From NCBI GenBank assembly GCA_902168205.1, contig CABHOK010000007.1, positions 310,001 to 374,000 of the forward strand: 64,000 bases of DNA, written 5' to 3'. Position 1 is the first letter of the stretch, and each line of letters starts with the position of its first letter. Both the position numbers and the translations under genes were made by a program. The notes under the pieces were generated by a model. That model was not told where the DNA came from and ran no database searches. It saw nothing but the letters and a program-made list of their open reading frames with translations. This DNA is from an uncultured Chitinophaga sp. GTDB taxonomy: Bacteria; Bacteroidota; Bacteroidia; Cytophagales; Cyclobacteriaceae. Shown in pieces: positions 1-9,998 of this stretch.

Positions 1-2035
1 ATCCATTGTTGTTGCCAAAGAAAAGTTGCCCGGTACTACTGCGAAGACAGGCGCTGGGATAGAAGTCGTTCGAAGATAATCCATCCTTTCTGGAGTAGTT
101 AATAAAACGCCTGGTGTGCTGATCATACTTGGAGAGCCCCGTGTTGGCACTCACCCATAGATTGCCGGAGGCATCTGCCAATATCGCCCGAATGGTATTG
201 CTGGCAAGGCCATCCGCTTTTCCATAATGCTTAAACTTATCCTCACCGGATACTTTCACATTTAGCCCGTTGTCGGTGGTGCCGATCCATAGGTTCTTCT
301 TATGATCTTCGTACAAGCTCTGTATGGCACTGCTGCTAAGGCTACCGGACTCTTCTGTTTGAATGAACCATTGGTATATATAGGCATGGTCATGTTCCTT
401 TGTCAGCGCATATAAGCCGTACATGGTACCGATCCATAAAATCCCATCCGAGTCTTCTGCAACACTGCTAACATAGGATGTACGCGTAATATAATTGGGT
501 TTCATTTGTTCGCTCAACACAACAAAGCGCTTCCCGATCTCATCGAAATAGAAAAGTCCGCTTCCTGCTGAGCCAGCCCAAATTATACCGCGCTTATCCT
601 CGTACAAGCAGGACGCCTTATTCTCACCAAACCCACCGGACTGCAGGAAGTAACTGGTGAGCTCCTGTGTGTTAAGGTTTAGCTTGGATACACCGTGTCC
701 GCCAGTGCCGATCCAAAGGTTGCCGTTTCGGTCACAAATAAGAGCGGTCAAAAACTTATTCGTTAGCCGCTGGTTTATGCTTGTGCACTTTTGAAGCGTA
801 CGCGTTCTGCTATCAATTCTGGCCAACCCCACGCCTTCAATTCCCAGCCATACGTTGCCTTGGTGATCTTCTGTAAAACATTTCACACGCTTGCCTGCCA
901 GGTCCGTTGCCGAACTATAGACAGGGTTGAACTTCCCCGCCTGACTGTCTATTAAGTAAGCGCCTCGATCAAATGTTCCGATCCACGTTAATCCTGTGTC
1001 ATCAATGTAAACAGACCGTATGGAATTCGTTGGCAATACCGTGGGATTACCTTCTTCAGCAAGATATTGTGTTAACGCTCCGGAAGTTGTGTTCAGGTAA
1101 TTCAAACCAGCATGCTCGCCACTGATCCATAGATTACCTTTTCGATCAATGTTTAAGGCCACGATGTTATTCCAACTGGCACCAAACTTTTGGGAGCCCG
1201 AGAATATCTGGTTTACAGTATAGTACCCATTTGCCGGAACGAGCTTAAAAATTTCTCCATTTACACTGGTAACCCATATGTTACCTGCTTTGTCCGGAAC
1301 GAGCTGAGTAAGCTGTCGTATCGGCAAACCTTCACCAGCAAAAGTTAAAGGTACTGATATAGTTTTTGTTGTATTGAAAAGCTTGAGTCCACCTTTGGTA
1401 GCACACAACATTTGATCATCGACCCGGAGCATGCTGTTAATATAGTTTCTTGGTGATGAAGCCTTGCCAACGGCAGGATCATGGAGGTACATGAAAATGT
1501 GCGCTTCGGGATCATATATATTTACTCCTCCTCCGTGCGTACCGATCCAAAGTCTTCGTTTCAAATCAAACGACAATGCCGTGATGAAACTATTGTTGAG
1601 ATGATTTTTATTCGATGGCAAAGAATCGACATTGACAAAATGATCTTTCTCAGGATCGTATATACAGAGTCCAAAAGCCGTACCGATCCAGAGTCTTTGT
1701 CTGTCATCCTCCACGATGACGTTAATACTATTATGGCAAAGGCTGGCTTTGTCGAGAGGGTTATGTTCGTATCGATATGCGTTTGTTCCATCATACCGGA
1801 TCAATCCATCTGCCAGACCAAACCACATGAATCCCCGGCTGTCTTTGAAGAAGCAGCGCACGAATGAATTTGAAATTGCCTCTGGGGCAACGGGAGTAAA
1901 GACAACAGGCTGAGTATAGCTGCGTAGAGAACAGCACATGAAAAACAAAATTACAGGCAACACACGACACCAAAATACCTTACTGATGCCCTTACAATAA
2001 CACGTTTTTTTGATATTACGCCAAGTTACATTCAT
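1..2035 (-). CDS. Propeller-type sensor protein (probable hybrid two-component regulator), 3' end outside window
   Basis: An open frame runs from an ATG at 2035 leftward to the window edge without a stop, giving about 678 visible residues. The N-terminus has a signal peptide (residues about 18-36, VFWCRVLPVILFFMCC followed by a Tyr-Thr-Gln cut region). The rest is a run of two-component-regulator propeller blades with repeated signatures such as LWIGTAFGLCIYDPE and LWIGTHGGGVNIYDPE, and the last visible residues (GQLFFGNNNG) resemble the final blade before a Y_Y_Y domain. In Bacteroidota such a periplasmic propeller is normally followed by a membrane segment, a histidine kinase, a receiver and an AraC domain and senses oligosaccharides; that half is not in the window, so the kinase is inferred. 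It is divergent from the GH127/GH51 pair and is the natural candidate to control them. Confidence 0.85.
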   Translation of the reverse strand, partial: MNVTWRNIKKTCYCKGISKVFWCRVLPVILFFMCCSLRSYTQPVVFTPVAPEAISNSFVRCFFKDSRGFMWFGLADGLIRYDGTNAYRYEHNPLDKASLCHNSINVIVEDDRQRLWIGTAFGLCIYDPEKDHFVNVDSLPSNKNHLNNSFITALSFDLKRRLWIGTHGGGVNIYDPEAHIFMYLHDPAVGKASSPRNYINSMLRVDDQMLCATKGGLKLFNTTKTISVPLTFAGEGLPIRQLTQLVPDKAGNIWVTSVNGEIFKLVPANGYYTVNQIFSGSQKFGASWNNIVALNIDRKGNLWISGEHAGLNYLNTTSGALTQYLAEEGNPTVLPTNSIRSVYIDDTGLTWIGTFDRGAYLIDSQAGKFNPVYSSATDLAGKRVKCFTEDHQGNVWLGIEGVGLARIDSRTRTLQKCTSINQRLTNKFLTALICDRNGNLWIGTGGHGVSKLNLNTQELTSYFLQSGGFGENKASCLYEDKRGIIWAGSAGSGLFYFDEIGKRFVVLSEQMKPNYITRTSYVSSVAEDSDGILWIGTMYGLYALTKEHDHAYIYQWFIQTEESGSLSSSAIQSLYEDHKKNLWIGTTDNGLNVKVSGEDKFKHYGKADGLASNTIRAILADASGNLWVSANTGLSKYDQHTRRFINYSRKDGLSSNDFYPSACLRSSTGQLFFGNNNG

Positions 2036-2219
2036 GCGTGTTTGTGATCGCTAGCCCGTGGCAACCAATTGATTTTTGGTTGCATAAATACCCGGTTCTG
2101 GTTCTCTCAATCCAGCGCCATTCATACAAAACCTTAATGAGAGAAAGTCTTCTCTTCACTCGTTTCCTAAGCTTTTGCAATCGGTTGTGTAAAAATAAAT
2201 GTATTATATACAATTACAA

Positions 2220-2250
2220 TTGACTGACCATATTTAATACGTTACCTTTA
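2220..2250 (+). promoter_or_regulatory. Bacteroidota-type promoter for the GH127-GH51 pair
   Basis: TTG at 2220-2222, a 20-base spacer, then TACCTTTA at 2243-2250, one base off the TAnnTTTG consensus. It lies about 70 bases before the ATG at 2323, on the correct strand. Spacing agrees with three other promoters in this window. Confidence 0.45.
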
Positions 2251-2322
2251 TTTTAAGTGTACAAAAAACACTAATATATTCAAATACAATCTCTTCTTAG
2301 GAGACTTGAAAATCCCGATGAA

Positions 2323-4734
2323 ATGAACCGGAACAAACGCACCACGATTAGATTCCTTGTCTTTATTCTGCTCGCGCATTTTTTGACCGGCCTGGCATCC
2401 AGGCATGTTCAGGCGCAATCAAAGCTATATGAAAACACATTTCCTTTAAGTGAAGTCTTACTGCTGGATGGCCCTTTTAAAAAGGCGCAGGACTTAAATA
2501 CAAAAACGCTTCTACAATATGATGTTGATCGCTTGCTAGCTCCCTTTCGTAAAGAAGCAGGTCTTCCGGAGACCGCTAAAAGCTATAGCAATTGGGACGG
2601 ACTAGACGGTCATGTAGGCGGCCATTACTTATCTGCATTGGCCATGACCTATGCATCCACTGGCAATACCGAGTGTAAGAAGAGAATGGACTATATGGTT
2701 GCTGAACTTGCCACGTGTCAGCAAGCTAATAACAAGAATGATACGGACTGGGGCAAAGGCTACGTGGGTGGTGTTCCAAAAAGTAAAGCCATCTGGTCTA
2801 CATTTAAGAACGGAGATTTTCGCGAATATCGCAATGCATGGGTACCGTGGTACAATGTGCATAAAATGTATGCTGGCCTCCGTGACGCCTGGCTGTATGG
2901 CAACAACGAAGAAGCGAAAGATATATTTTTAAAGTTCTGCGATTGGGCCGTTCGTATAACCGATAACCTGAGCGATGAGCAAATGCAGGTCATGCTAGAT
3001 GTGGAGCATGGCGGCATGAACGAAATTTTTGCCGATGCTTATCAGATCACCAAAGATGAAAAGTATATAACAGCTGCTAAAAGGTTTTCGCACAACATGT
3101 TGCTCCATGCCATGAGCACTTCAAAAGATAATCTTGATAACAAACATGCCAATACACAAGTGCCTAAAGCTGTCGGGTTTCAGCGTATAGCAGAAGTGAC
3201 GAACGATAACAACTATGCAAAGGCAGGCAACTTCTTTTGGGAAACCGTTACCACCAATCGCAGCCTTGCGTTTGGCGGAAACAGCAGAAGAGAATTCTTT
3301 CCTTCGGTAGCTGCATCGAGTGACTTTGTAAATGATGTTGAAGGTCCTGAGACATGCAACACTTACAACATGCTGAAATTAACGGAGCATTTGTTCAGGA
3401 CAAATCCGAACGCGGGGTATGTTGACTTTTATGAACGAGCCTTATTCAACCATATACTTTCAACGCAACATCCGCAGCATGGCGGTTATGTATACTTCAC
3501 ACCTGCAAGACCACAACATTACAGAGTATATTCATCGCCCAACCAGGCAATGTGGTGTTGTGTTGGCAGTGGTATGGAAAATCACAGTAAGTACAACCAG
3601 TTTATTTATACTCAAAGCAACGATTCTCTGTTCGTAAATCTTTTCGTTGCATCGCAATTAAACTGGCGTGAAAAAAAAATAAAGATCGTTCAGAAAACAT
3701 CGTTTCCAAATGAAGAACAAACTACGTTCAGCGTGGTTGACGGAGCTTCACGTTTTACTCTCATGGTGCGTTACCCTTCCTGGGTAAAGGAAGGCGATCT
3801 GATTGTTTCTGTCAATGGTAAAAGCGTTCAACATTCAGCGCATCCTTCATCCTATATAGCGATAGATCGTCAATGGAAGAAAGGTGATATAGTGAAGGTA
3901 TCATTGCCCATGCAGAATACCATTGAACACCTTCCTCATCTCCCTGCCTACATTGCAATTCTTCACGGGCCAATTTTACTGGGCGCAAAAACCGGAACGG
4001 AAAACTTAAATGGCATAGTAGCCGATGACAGCCGTTGGGGACATATAGCCAATGGCGAACGTCTTCCGCTGGATAAGGCACCTATTCTCGTAGAAGATGA
4101 TCAAACCAGGATTACGCAGTTAATTCCTGTAAAAGATAAACCACTTAAATTTACGTTTCCCTCGGTGAAGATGATCAATTCTTCTAACCTTGTACTGGAG
4201 CCATTCTACAAAATACATGACGCCCGGTATATGATATACTGGATGGCCCTGAGTACGAAACAATATCAGTCCTATCTCGATTCCATCGCTTTAGTCGAAA
4301 AGAAAAAACTGGCTCTGCAAAAACGCACGCTTGACTTTGTGGCTCCGGGTGAACAGCAACCGGAAGTTGATCATGCTATGCAAAAAGAAAATTCAACTAC
4401 CGGAAATCATTTGAATGAATTTTGGAGGGATGCAAAAGGTGGAGGTTATTTCAGTTACAACCTGACTACCGGAGGAGAAACAGGACTGAGCTTAATGGTT
4501 AGATACTGGGGTTCTGAGTGGGGAAGCAGAAAATTTGATATATACATCGATGACCAAAAGTTGATTACCGAAGATAACACAGGCCGATGGAATCAATCGA
4601 ATTTCATTGATACAGAATACCCGATTCCTGATGCCATGACCAAAGGCAAAAAGAATGTGCGGGTCAAATTCCAGGCGCTGCCGCAGAATACAGCCGGATC
4701 AGTTTATTATGTTCGATTGCTTCGGAAAGAATAG
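2323..4734 (+). CDS. Glycoside hydrolase family 127 beta-L-arabinofuranosidase
   Basis: 803 residues with a signal peptide (first about 31, ending HVQAQ). Residues about 40-560 are the (alpha/alpha)6-barrel GH127/DUF1680 domain; the C-terminal part is beta-rich, including the family's DUF4986-like accessory region. The zinc-cysteine active site of the family (HypBA1) is visible: GPETCN with Glu343 and Cys345, and the adjacent pair Cys412-Cys413 in MWCCVGSG, one of which is the nucleophile. Members release beta-L-arabinofuranose from arabinan side chains or glycoproteins. It is 29 bases ahead of a GH51 arabinofuranosidase and divergent from a propeller sensor, so it is probably part of an arabinoside-induced locus. 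Exact linkage specificity cannot be read from the sequence. Confidence 0.9.
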   Translation: MNRNKRTTIRFLVFILLAHFLTGLASRHVQAQSKLYENTFPLSEVLLLDGPFKKAQDLNTKTLLQYDVDRLLAPFRKEAGLPETAKSYSNWDGLDGHVGGHYLSALAMTYASTGNTECKKRMDYMVAELATCQQANNKNDTDWGKGYVGGVPKSKAIWSTFKNGDFREYRNAWVPWYNVHKMYAGLRDAWLYGNNEEAKDIFLKFCDWAVRITDNLSDEQMQVMLDVEHGGMNEIFADAYQITKDEKYITAAKRFSHNMLLHAMSTSKDNLDNKHANTQVPKAVGFQRIAEVTNDNNYAKAGNFFWETVTTNRSLAFGGNSRREFFPSVAASSDFVNDVEGPETCNTYNMLKLTEHLFRTNPNAGYVDFYERALFNHILSTQHPQHGGYVYFTPARPQHYRVYSSPNQAMWCCVGSGMENHSKYNQFIYTQSNDSLFVNLFVASQLNWREKKIKIVQKTSFPNEEQTTFSVVDGASRFTLMVRYPSWVKEGDLIVSVNGKSVQHSAHPSSYIAIDRQWKKGDIVKVSLPMQNTIEHLPHLPAYIAILHGPILLGAKTGTENLNGIVADDSRWGHIANGERLPLDKAPILVEDDQTRITQLIPVKDKPLKFTFPSVKMINSSNLVLEPFYKIHDARYMIYWMALSTKQYQSYLDSIALVEKKKLALQKRTLDFVAPGEQQPEVDHAMQKENSTTGNHLNEFWRDAKGGGYFSYNLTTGGETGLSLMVRYWGSEWGSRKFDIYIDDQKLITEDNTGRWNQSNFIDTEYPIPDAMTKGKKNVRVKFQALPQNTAGSVYYVRLLRKE

Positions 4735-4763
4735 TTAACATCACATTACTTGCTTCAATTGCT

Positions 4764-6743
4764 ATGTATATATTTTTTGTAAAAACTTACTGTCGATTCG
4801 TAAAATTCGCAGGTTCATGTTTGTGTCTTGTTGTTATTACCTCAATGGTATTTGCTCAATCGGCTGAGCGCACACTCACAAAAGGAAAAAAGATCAGTCC
4901 CGATTTATTTGGTCTTTTCTTTGAGGATATAAATTACTCAGCGGATGGCGGACTATACGCGGAGCTTGTTCAGAACAGATCATTCGAATATAGTCCAACG
5001 GATCGAAGGGATTGGAATCCTTTTTCATTCTGGGAGTATATCACGCCTGATTTTTCGTATGGCTCCATTACGGTTGAAACCAATTCGCCTATACATCCTA
5101 ATAATCCGCACTATATTGTGTTGACTGCAGAGCACGTGGGTGATGCTGGTGTTGGCGTAAAGAATTCAGGATTTGACGGGATCGTTGTCAAGGCAGGTGA
5201 ATCGTATAGTATATCTATGTTTGTGCGCCAGCTGTCAGCGGATCCAATCTCGCTAGCCATTAGCCTGCAAACTCCGAAAGGAAAAGTACTGGCAGAAAGT
5301 AAATTTTCAACATCATCGAAGGATTGGAAAAAATATAGCGCTACGCTAAAGCCAATCGAAAGTACAGATAGTGCATCGCTTGTAGTGCTTGCTACCACCA
5401 GGGGTAAATTAGCGTTGGACGTTGTCTCACTTTTTCCCGAGAAAACATTTAAAAATCGTCCCAATGGATTGAGAGCAGACCTCGCACAATTGCTTGCTGA
5501 TATGAAGCCAAGGTTCATACGGTTTCCGGGAGGATGTCTTGTTCATGGTGATGGCTTGGGAAACATGTACCGATGGAAAAATACCATTGGTCCCATAGAA
5601 CAGAGAATTGAACAAAAGAATATCTGGGGCTATCATCAATCCTTAGGACTCGGCTATTTTGAATACTTTCAATTTTGTGAAGATATAGGTGCAAAGCCGT
5701 TACCGGTATTACCCGCAGCAGTAAGTTGTCAAAACTCCGGAGGAACCTGGCGCATCGGAGGTACCGGGCAGAAAGCATTGCCAAAAGAAGAGATGCAGGA
5801 CTATATCCAGGAAGTACTTGATCTTATCGAATGGGCCAACGGTCCGGCTACATCCACATGGGGCGCTAAGAGAGCCGCAGCCGGCCACCCTGCTCCATTC
5901 AATTTACAATATATAGGTATAGGTAATGAAGACAAGATCACGTCTGAATTTGAAGAGCGTTTCAAAATCATCTATACTGCCGTAAAAGCAAAGCATCCGG
6001 AAATTACTGTGATCGGAACTTCTGGACCGTTTCCGGATGGAGAAGACTTTGAGAAAGGCTGGAGGTTTGCTAATGCTTTGAATGTACCGGTTGTAGACGA
6101 GCACTATTACAAGGAACCTTCATGGCTTATGTCAAACTTAGATCGGTATGATAAGTACGACAGGACGCATGCAGAGATATATTTAGGTGAATACGCATCG
6201 TGGGGAAACAAACTAAAAAATGCAATAGCTGAAGCTGCTTATATGACTGGTCTTGAGCGTAATGGTGACATTGTGCGAATGGCATCGTATGCTCCGTTGC
6301 TTGCAAAGCGTAATCACACACAATGGAAAACGGACATGATATTTTTTGATAACAACCTTGTTTGCCTCACTCCTAACTATCATGTACAAAAAATATTTTC
6401 ACTAAATCAGGGAGATGTTTACTTCGATAAAATCGTCAACCTCGATTCGAACGATACCACCGCAGCAGCATCCTGCGTACAAGACAACGAAACAGGTGAT
6501 ATCATTTTAAAACTGGTGAATGCGGGAAAAGAATCACAAGCTATGAAAGTAAACCTGAAGGGATTCAAACGAATTGTCTCAAAGGCACACTTAACATTGC
6601 TTGCCGGAGATCCTGAAGCAGAGAACACATTAGAAAAACCTGAAGTCATAGTTCCTACAACGTCTAACTTCCAGGCAAGCAAATCATTTAGTTACCATGC
6701 ACCGGCGATGTCGCTAACCGTAATACGTATGAAGACTAAATAA
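4764..6743 (+). CDS. Glycoside hydrolase family 51 alpha-L-arabinofuranosidase
   Basis: 659 residues with a signal peptide ending near FAQS at about residue 32. It has a short N-terminal part of the barrel (SPDLFGLFFEDINYSADGG), an inserted CBM4/9-like beta-sandwich at about residues 110-225, the catalytic TIM barrel, and a C-terminal beta-sandwich. The catalytic acid/base is Glu389 in IGIGNEDK and the nucleophile is Glu476 in YLGEYAS. The enzyme is retaining and removes terminal alpha-L-arabinofuranosyl groups from arabinan or arabinoxylan; the signal peptide places it in the periplasm or on the surface. It follows the GH127 gene by 29 bases on the same strand and probably shares its transcript. 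The inserted carbohydrate-binding region is typical of the long, extracellular GH51 branch. Confidence 0.92.
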   Translation: MYIFFVKTYCRFVKFAGSCLCLVVITSMVFAQSAERTLTKGKKISPDLFGLFFEDINYSADGGLYAELVQNRSFEYSPTDRRDWNPFSFWEYITPDFSYGSITVETNSPIHPNNPHYIVLTAEHVGDAGVGVKNSGFDGIVVKAGESYSISMFVRQLSADPISLAISLQTPKGKVLAESKFSTSSKDWKKYSATLKPIESTDSASLVVLATTRGKLALDVVSLFPEKTFKNRPNGLRADLAQLLADMKPRFIRFPGGCLVHGDGLGNMYRWKNTIGPIEQRIEQKNIWGYHQSLGLGYFEYFQFCEDIGAKPLPVLPAAVSCQNSGGTWRIGGTGQKALPKEEMQDYIQEVLDLIEWANGPATSTWGAKRAAAGHPAPFNLQYIGIGNEDKITSEFEERFKIIYTAVKAKHPEITVIGTSGPFPDGEDFEKGWRFANALNVPVVDEHYYKEPSWLMSNLDRYDKYDRTHAEIYLGEYASWGNKLKNAIAEAAYMTGLERNGDIVRMASYAPLLAKRNHTQWKTDMIFFDNNLVCLTPNYHVQKIFSLNQGDVYFDKIVNLDSNDTTAAASCVQDNETGDIILKLVNAGKESQAMKVNLKGFKRIVSKAHLTLLAGDPEAENTLEKPEVIVPTTSNFQASKSFSYHAPAMSLTVIRMKTK

Positions 6744-7027
6744 CTATATGCCTCAGAAAATAAGTATCTGAAGCACCTGCTTCTCTTAAGAATCGATACA
6801 GTCAGGTGAACACGATACTTTTTATCATAAGAAAAATCCACATCCGCCGGTAAGCATTCTGGACTTTGATGGCAGAGTACCGGAGATCTATGAATCCAAA
6901 ATGAACTTTGCTTTTTATGGGTATATCTGAAAGAAGTAATGTGGGAAATATAGTTCTAATCATCTCCAATAGAATCAAATATAGAATCATCCTTTGTGAT
7001 ATGGCATGTACACGACCGGTCTTACGA

Positions 7028-7666
7028 CTAGATTGCCAGTATCCCAACTCTATACGCATAGTCAATCAAGGCAGCGGTGTTACTTACTCCAAGTTTCTTT
7101 TCCAACCTGTTTCGTTGAGTCTCAACGGTACGCAAAGAGATTTTTGACTGTGTGGCAATCTCCTTATTCGTCAGCCCCTTTGCAATCAGCTTGATAAACT
7201 CCTTCTCTTTCATTGATATACTTCCTACCGCCCTGCTTTTTAATGAAATCAGTTCTTTGATTTTCGCATCATAATCCGAAGGGTAATATATACTGTTACG
7301 GGTTACATGATGTAACGCATCAAGGATAACGTCACCATCAGAACTCTTCGATATATACCCATGAACACCTATTCTCAAGAGTTCAAAAATCAGGATTGGT
7401 TCCTTATATAGTGATATGACAATAATCTTGGGGTTCGTTGCTTTATTCATAGACAATAACTCACGCGCAACCTCCAAACCATCCAGGCGGGGCATATTTA
7501 TATCCAGAAATACGACATCAATGGATTGCTTCCTGCATACTTCCAACACTTCTACACCATCTTCTGCTTCGTACAGCACACCGGAAATTCCAAGAGATTT
7601 AAGTACTGCTATTAGTCCCTTTCTAAAAAGTGGATGATCATCAGCCACAAGCAAGTTTAACCTCAT
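7028..7666 (-). CDS. LuxR/NarL-type response regulator
   Basis: 212 residues. An intact receiver domain occupies residues 1-120 with the acidic pair Asp9-Asp10, phospho-acceptor Asp55 in VVFLDINMPRLDG and a conserved Lys near position 107. A LuxR HTH at about 145-210 has the usual signature (LIAKGLTNKEIATQSKISLRTVETQRNRL). No histidine kinase is adjacent, so it is an orphan regulator here. It stands at the left end of the peptide-modification cluster, divergent from the XRE gene at 7971, and may control it; this is inference from position only. NarL/FixJ-type regulators of this form are common in Bacteroidota. Confidence 0.9.
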   Translation of the reverse strand: MRLNLLVADDHPLFRKGLIAVLKSLGISGVLYEAEDGVEVLEVCRKQSIDVVFLDINMPRLDGLEVARELLSMNKATNPKIIVISLYKEPILIFELLRIGVHGYISKSSDGDVILDALHHVTRNSIYYPSDYDAKIKELISLKSRAVGSISMKEKEFIKLIAKGLTNKEIATQSKISLRTVETQRNRLEKKLGVSNTAALIDYAYRVGILAI

Positions 7667-7970
7667 AACGCATATCGTATTTAATGGACAATGTTGTGTT
7701 AACTAAAGCTATCTACTAATTATCAATTTTTTTGGACACGAATAAATAACACACGTAACTTCTCAATCAAAAATATAACACGATTATCGCCAAGTTATCA
7801 GTCATAGAAGTCGGAAAGAAAAAATGACGTGTAAATACGTCACCTGCTATAGGTAAGAAAGAAACACAAAATACTGGTATACACCTATAATCTACGCATG
7901 TATTGTAAGTTTATATTGACACGACAAATACTATTTTCACCCGCTATATATCATTAACCTAAAAAATTGT
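7667..7970. promoter_or_regulatory. Divergent intergenic region with a TGACGT inverted repeat
   Basis: This 304-base AT-rich stretch separates a LuxR response regulator (minus) from the XRE gene (plus) and must hold both promoters. It contains a perfect 6-bp inverted repeat, TGACGT at 7825-7830 and ACGTCA at 7837-7842, separated by six bases; its size suits a dimeric regulator. I find no exact TAnnTTTG box and no short coding frame with a convincing leader peptide. Confidence 0.3.
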
Positions 7971-8435
7971 ATGACAATCGGTTCAAAGATCAGACGTCTT
8001 AGAGAACAGCGTGGCTTTAAACAAAGTACGGTCTCAAGTGAACTCAGGATGTCGCAGGCAAATTATGCAAAAATTGAGAGTGATATCATTGATGTTAAAA
8101 CAAGTACCTTGATGAAAATTGCAGCAGTTCTGGATATAGAGGTGGCTAGCATTTTCACTGACACCTCGAAGGCAGACATTTCACACTCGCTTCGTGACCC
8201 TGCTAAAGAAGAACTGCTGAACCAAATTATTCGCAGCAAGGAAACAGAACTTGTTGTTTTACGCATGCAAATTGAAAATGACCAACAAAGGATTGCCCGG
8301 CGAAACGAGAAAATTCATGAACTACGCGAACAGCTCAAAAATAAAGAAGCAATTATCGCTGGTCTTGAACAAACAATCGAAGCGTTGAAGACAAAGCTAT
8401 ATTTATATACCGATACCAGTCCAGTCAGTATATAG
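7971..8435 (+). CDS. XRE-family regulator with C-terminal coiled coil
   Basis: 154 residues. Residues about 5-62 form a Cro/C1-type HTH (IGSKIRRLREQRGFKQSTVSS followed by MSQANYAKIE). Residues about 80-140 are a long charged heptad-type helix (KETELVVLRMQIENDQQRIA and onward), predicted to dimerise as a coiled coil. There is no peptidase or sugar-binding domain. The stop is two bases before the ATG of the DUF6734-like gene, so it heads an operon with that gene and two glycosyltransferases. It is probably a local regulator of the peptide cluster, possibly through the inverted repeat at 7825-7842; its signal is unknown. Confidence 0.85.
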   Translation: MTIGSKIRRLREQRGFKQSTVSSELRMSQANYAKIESDIIDVKTSTLMKIAAVLDIEVASIFTDTSKADISHSLRDPAKEELLNQIIRSKETELVVLRMQIENDQQRIARRNEKIHELREQLKNKEAIIAGLEQTIEALKTKLYLYTDTSPVSI

Positions 8436-8437
8436 TT

Positions 8438-9988
8438 ATGCAAGTCTGCCAATTCTTTTTCAAAGATCAGGTTTCGCATTGGCCAACGGAAGAGCAGGCC
8501 GTAAAGAGTTTTGCACTTAGCAACCTGTTACTTCAAAAAGCATATCAAAACGTTACCGTCTTTACCGACAAACCATCCGCACATCTTCTCACGGAGTTAC
8601 TCGGTATTCGCAGCGAAAGCATGGAAATCTTATTGGGTGACATTGACAAAAGTCGAGGTGCACTGACGGATAAGGAAATTAAAGTCCACATCTGGAATCG
8701 GGTGGATCGGCCCTTCCTGCTTGTGGATTCTGATGTTTATTTATGGCGTAGACTTAACGACCACCTTCCTGAGAATGATTTGTTTCTGTTCTGCACCGAA
8801 TCAGGTGATCGGGCATGTTTTCAGGAAATGGTTTCGGTTCGCGAGAAGTATGAAGAAGCAAACACAATGTTTGCAAATACGAAAATCAATGTAGACGCAA
8901 GGTTATATTTCATGACCGCGAATACAAAAATTTGCGGTGGTAATCATCAGATTTACAACAACTATACTAAATCAATACAAGATCTTTTAAGCGAGGAAAA
9001 GCACCCCTTTCCCGCAAAGTATATTAATGCTATTGAACGTTACTTTATTCTGGGTTATTTAAAAAAAATTGGATTGGAATACAGCACCATACTGGATTTC
9101 CCACTCAACTATAAAAGTAATATATATTCAATTTTTGAAGATATAGGGAGGAAAACCGGGGTCACCTGGGTACCCGATGAATTGAAAAGCAAGCGTGATA
9201 TAGGTAACTTTTTATCACTGAAACTGCGCGAACTATTTCCTGCTCATGCAAATACAATAGACTGCTATTATCAGCATGATCACACCAGACACAATAACGC
9301 TGCGATACCGGACAAGGCTCACTCCCCACTTCAACCTTCGTGTACGCAACACTTTCCCAGAACGAAAGCGGCACTGATCGAATTAAAGTACCTGACCGAA
9401 TCACAAATTGCCAATGACGTATCCGATTTTATCACCACAACAGAGTCACTTATAGGAGCGTCTGATGAAAATGCAGAGCTCCTTACAGACGTTTTTAAAT
9501 TCGAACTGACTAAATTTAACAGACCACATCTGACAAATTATTCTACTATACAGGAACGTTCACTTAACCAGTATAAACTATATACTACCGTTGCCGACAG
9601 TAATCACCAGGAGTTCTTGGCAAAACGCTTATACTTTAATCCCGAGGCTTTACTCCACAGAAGTAAGTATAATTGGGCTGTCTACGATAAATCAATACCT
9701 GAGCTTTACGTGTTAAAAGTACTATATAACGTATGCAATGAAGCCGAGCGCTACTATACCATATTTACTCCGTCAACAACTGTTCTGTCGGTAGAATTAA
9801 AGTTAAATGAATTGGATGTTATATTGATCGATGCCTTTCAGCAAGCCGAATCGGTTATCGCAGGCATTGAAAAAGTAATCGAGAGAACTTCGGTAATTCA
9901 GAAAGACTTGCAACGTACGGTTGGATACCTGATTGAGACAATCAAGCAGTTTGCATTCCATGGCATACTAATTCCCGAACAAAAATAA
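8438..9988 (+). CDS. DUF6734-like protein, possible GT-A-fold glycosyltransferase
   Basis: 516 residues, no signal peptide. The N-terminal third resembles the Bacteroidota DUF6734 family: an opening strand (MQVCQFFFKD), a NVTVFTDKPSA segment and the LLVDSDVYLW motif, where Asp97-x-Asp99 looks like the metal-binding DxD of GT-A glycosyltransferases. The C-terminal 230 residues are helical and unrecognised. It is two bases downstream of the XRE gene and ten bases upstream of a GT2 gene, so co-transcription is very likely. DUF6734 genes are, to my knowledge, often seen beside GG-leader peptide genes and C39 exporters in this phylum, which fits the cluster. A sugar-transfer role on the peptide is plausible; the family assignment is from memory of motif style and is only moderately secure. 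Confidence 0.6.
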   Translation: MQVCQFFFKDQVSHWPTEEQAVKSFALSNLLLQKAYQNVTVFTDKPSAHLLTELLGIRSESMEILLGDIDKSRGALTDKEIKVHIWNRVDRPFLLVDSDVYLWRRLNDHLPENDLFLFCTESGDRACFQEMVSVREKYEEANTMFANTKINVDARLYFMTANTKICGGNHQIYNNYTKSIQDLLSEEKHPFPAKYINAIERYFILGYLKKIGLEYSTILDFPLNYKSNIYSIFEDIGRKTGVTWVPDELKSKRDIGNFLSLKLRELFPAHANTIDCYYQHDHTRHNNAAIPDKAHSPLQPSCTQHFPRTKAALIELKYLTESQIANDVSDFITTTESLIGASDENAELLTDVFKFELTKFNRPHLTNYSTIQERSLNQYKLYTTVADSNHQEFLAKRLYFNPEALLHRSKYNWAVYDKSIPELYVLKVLYNVCNEAERYYTIFTPSTTVLSVELKLNELDVILIDAFQQAESVIAGIEKVIERTSVIQKDLQRTVGYLIETIKQFAFHGILIPEQK

Positions 9989-9998
9989 TTATCTGCAG

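Noticed and set aside
6744-7027. Frames of 79-87 codons between GH51 and the LuxR gene
   Set aside because: They overlap each other on both strands and show no domain, composition or start context of a gene.
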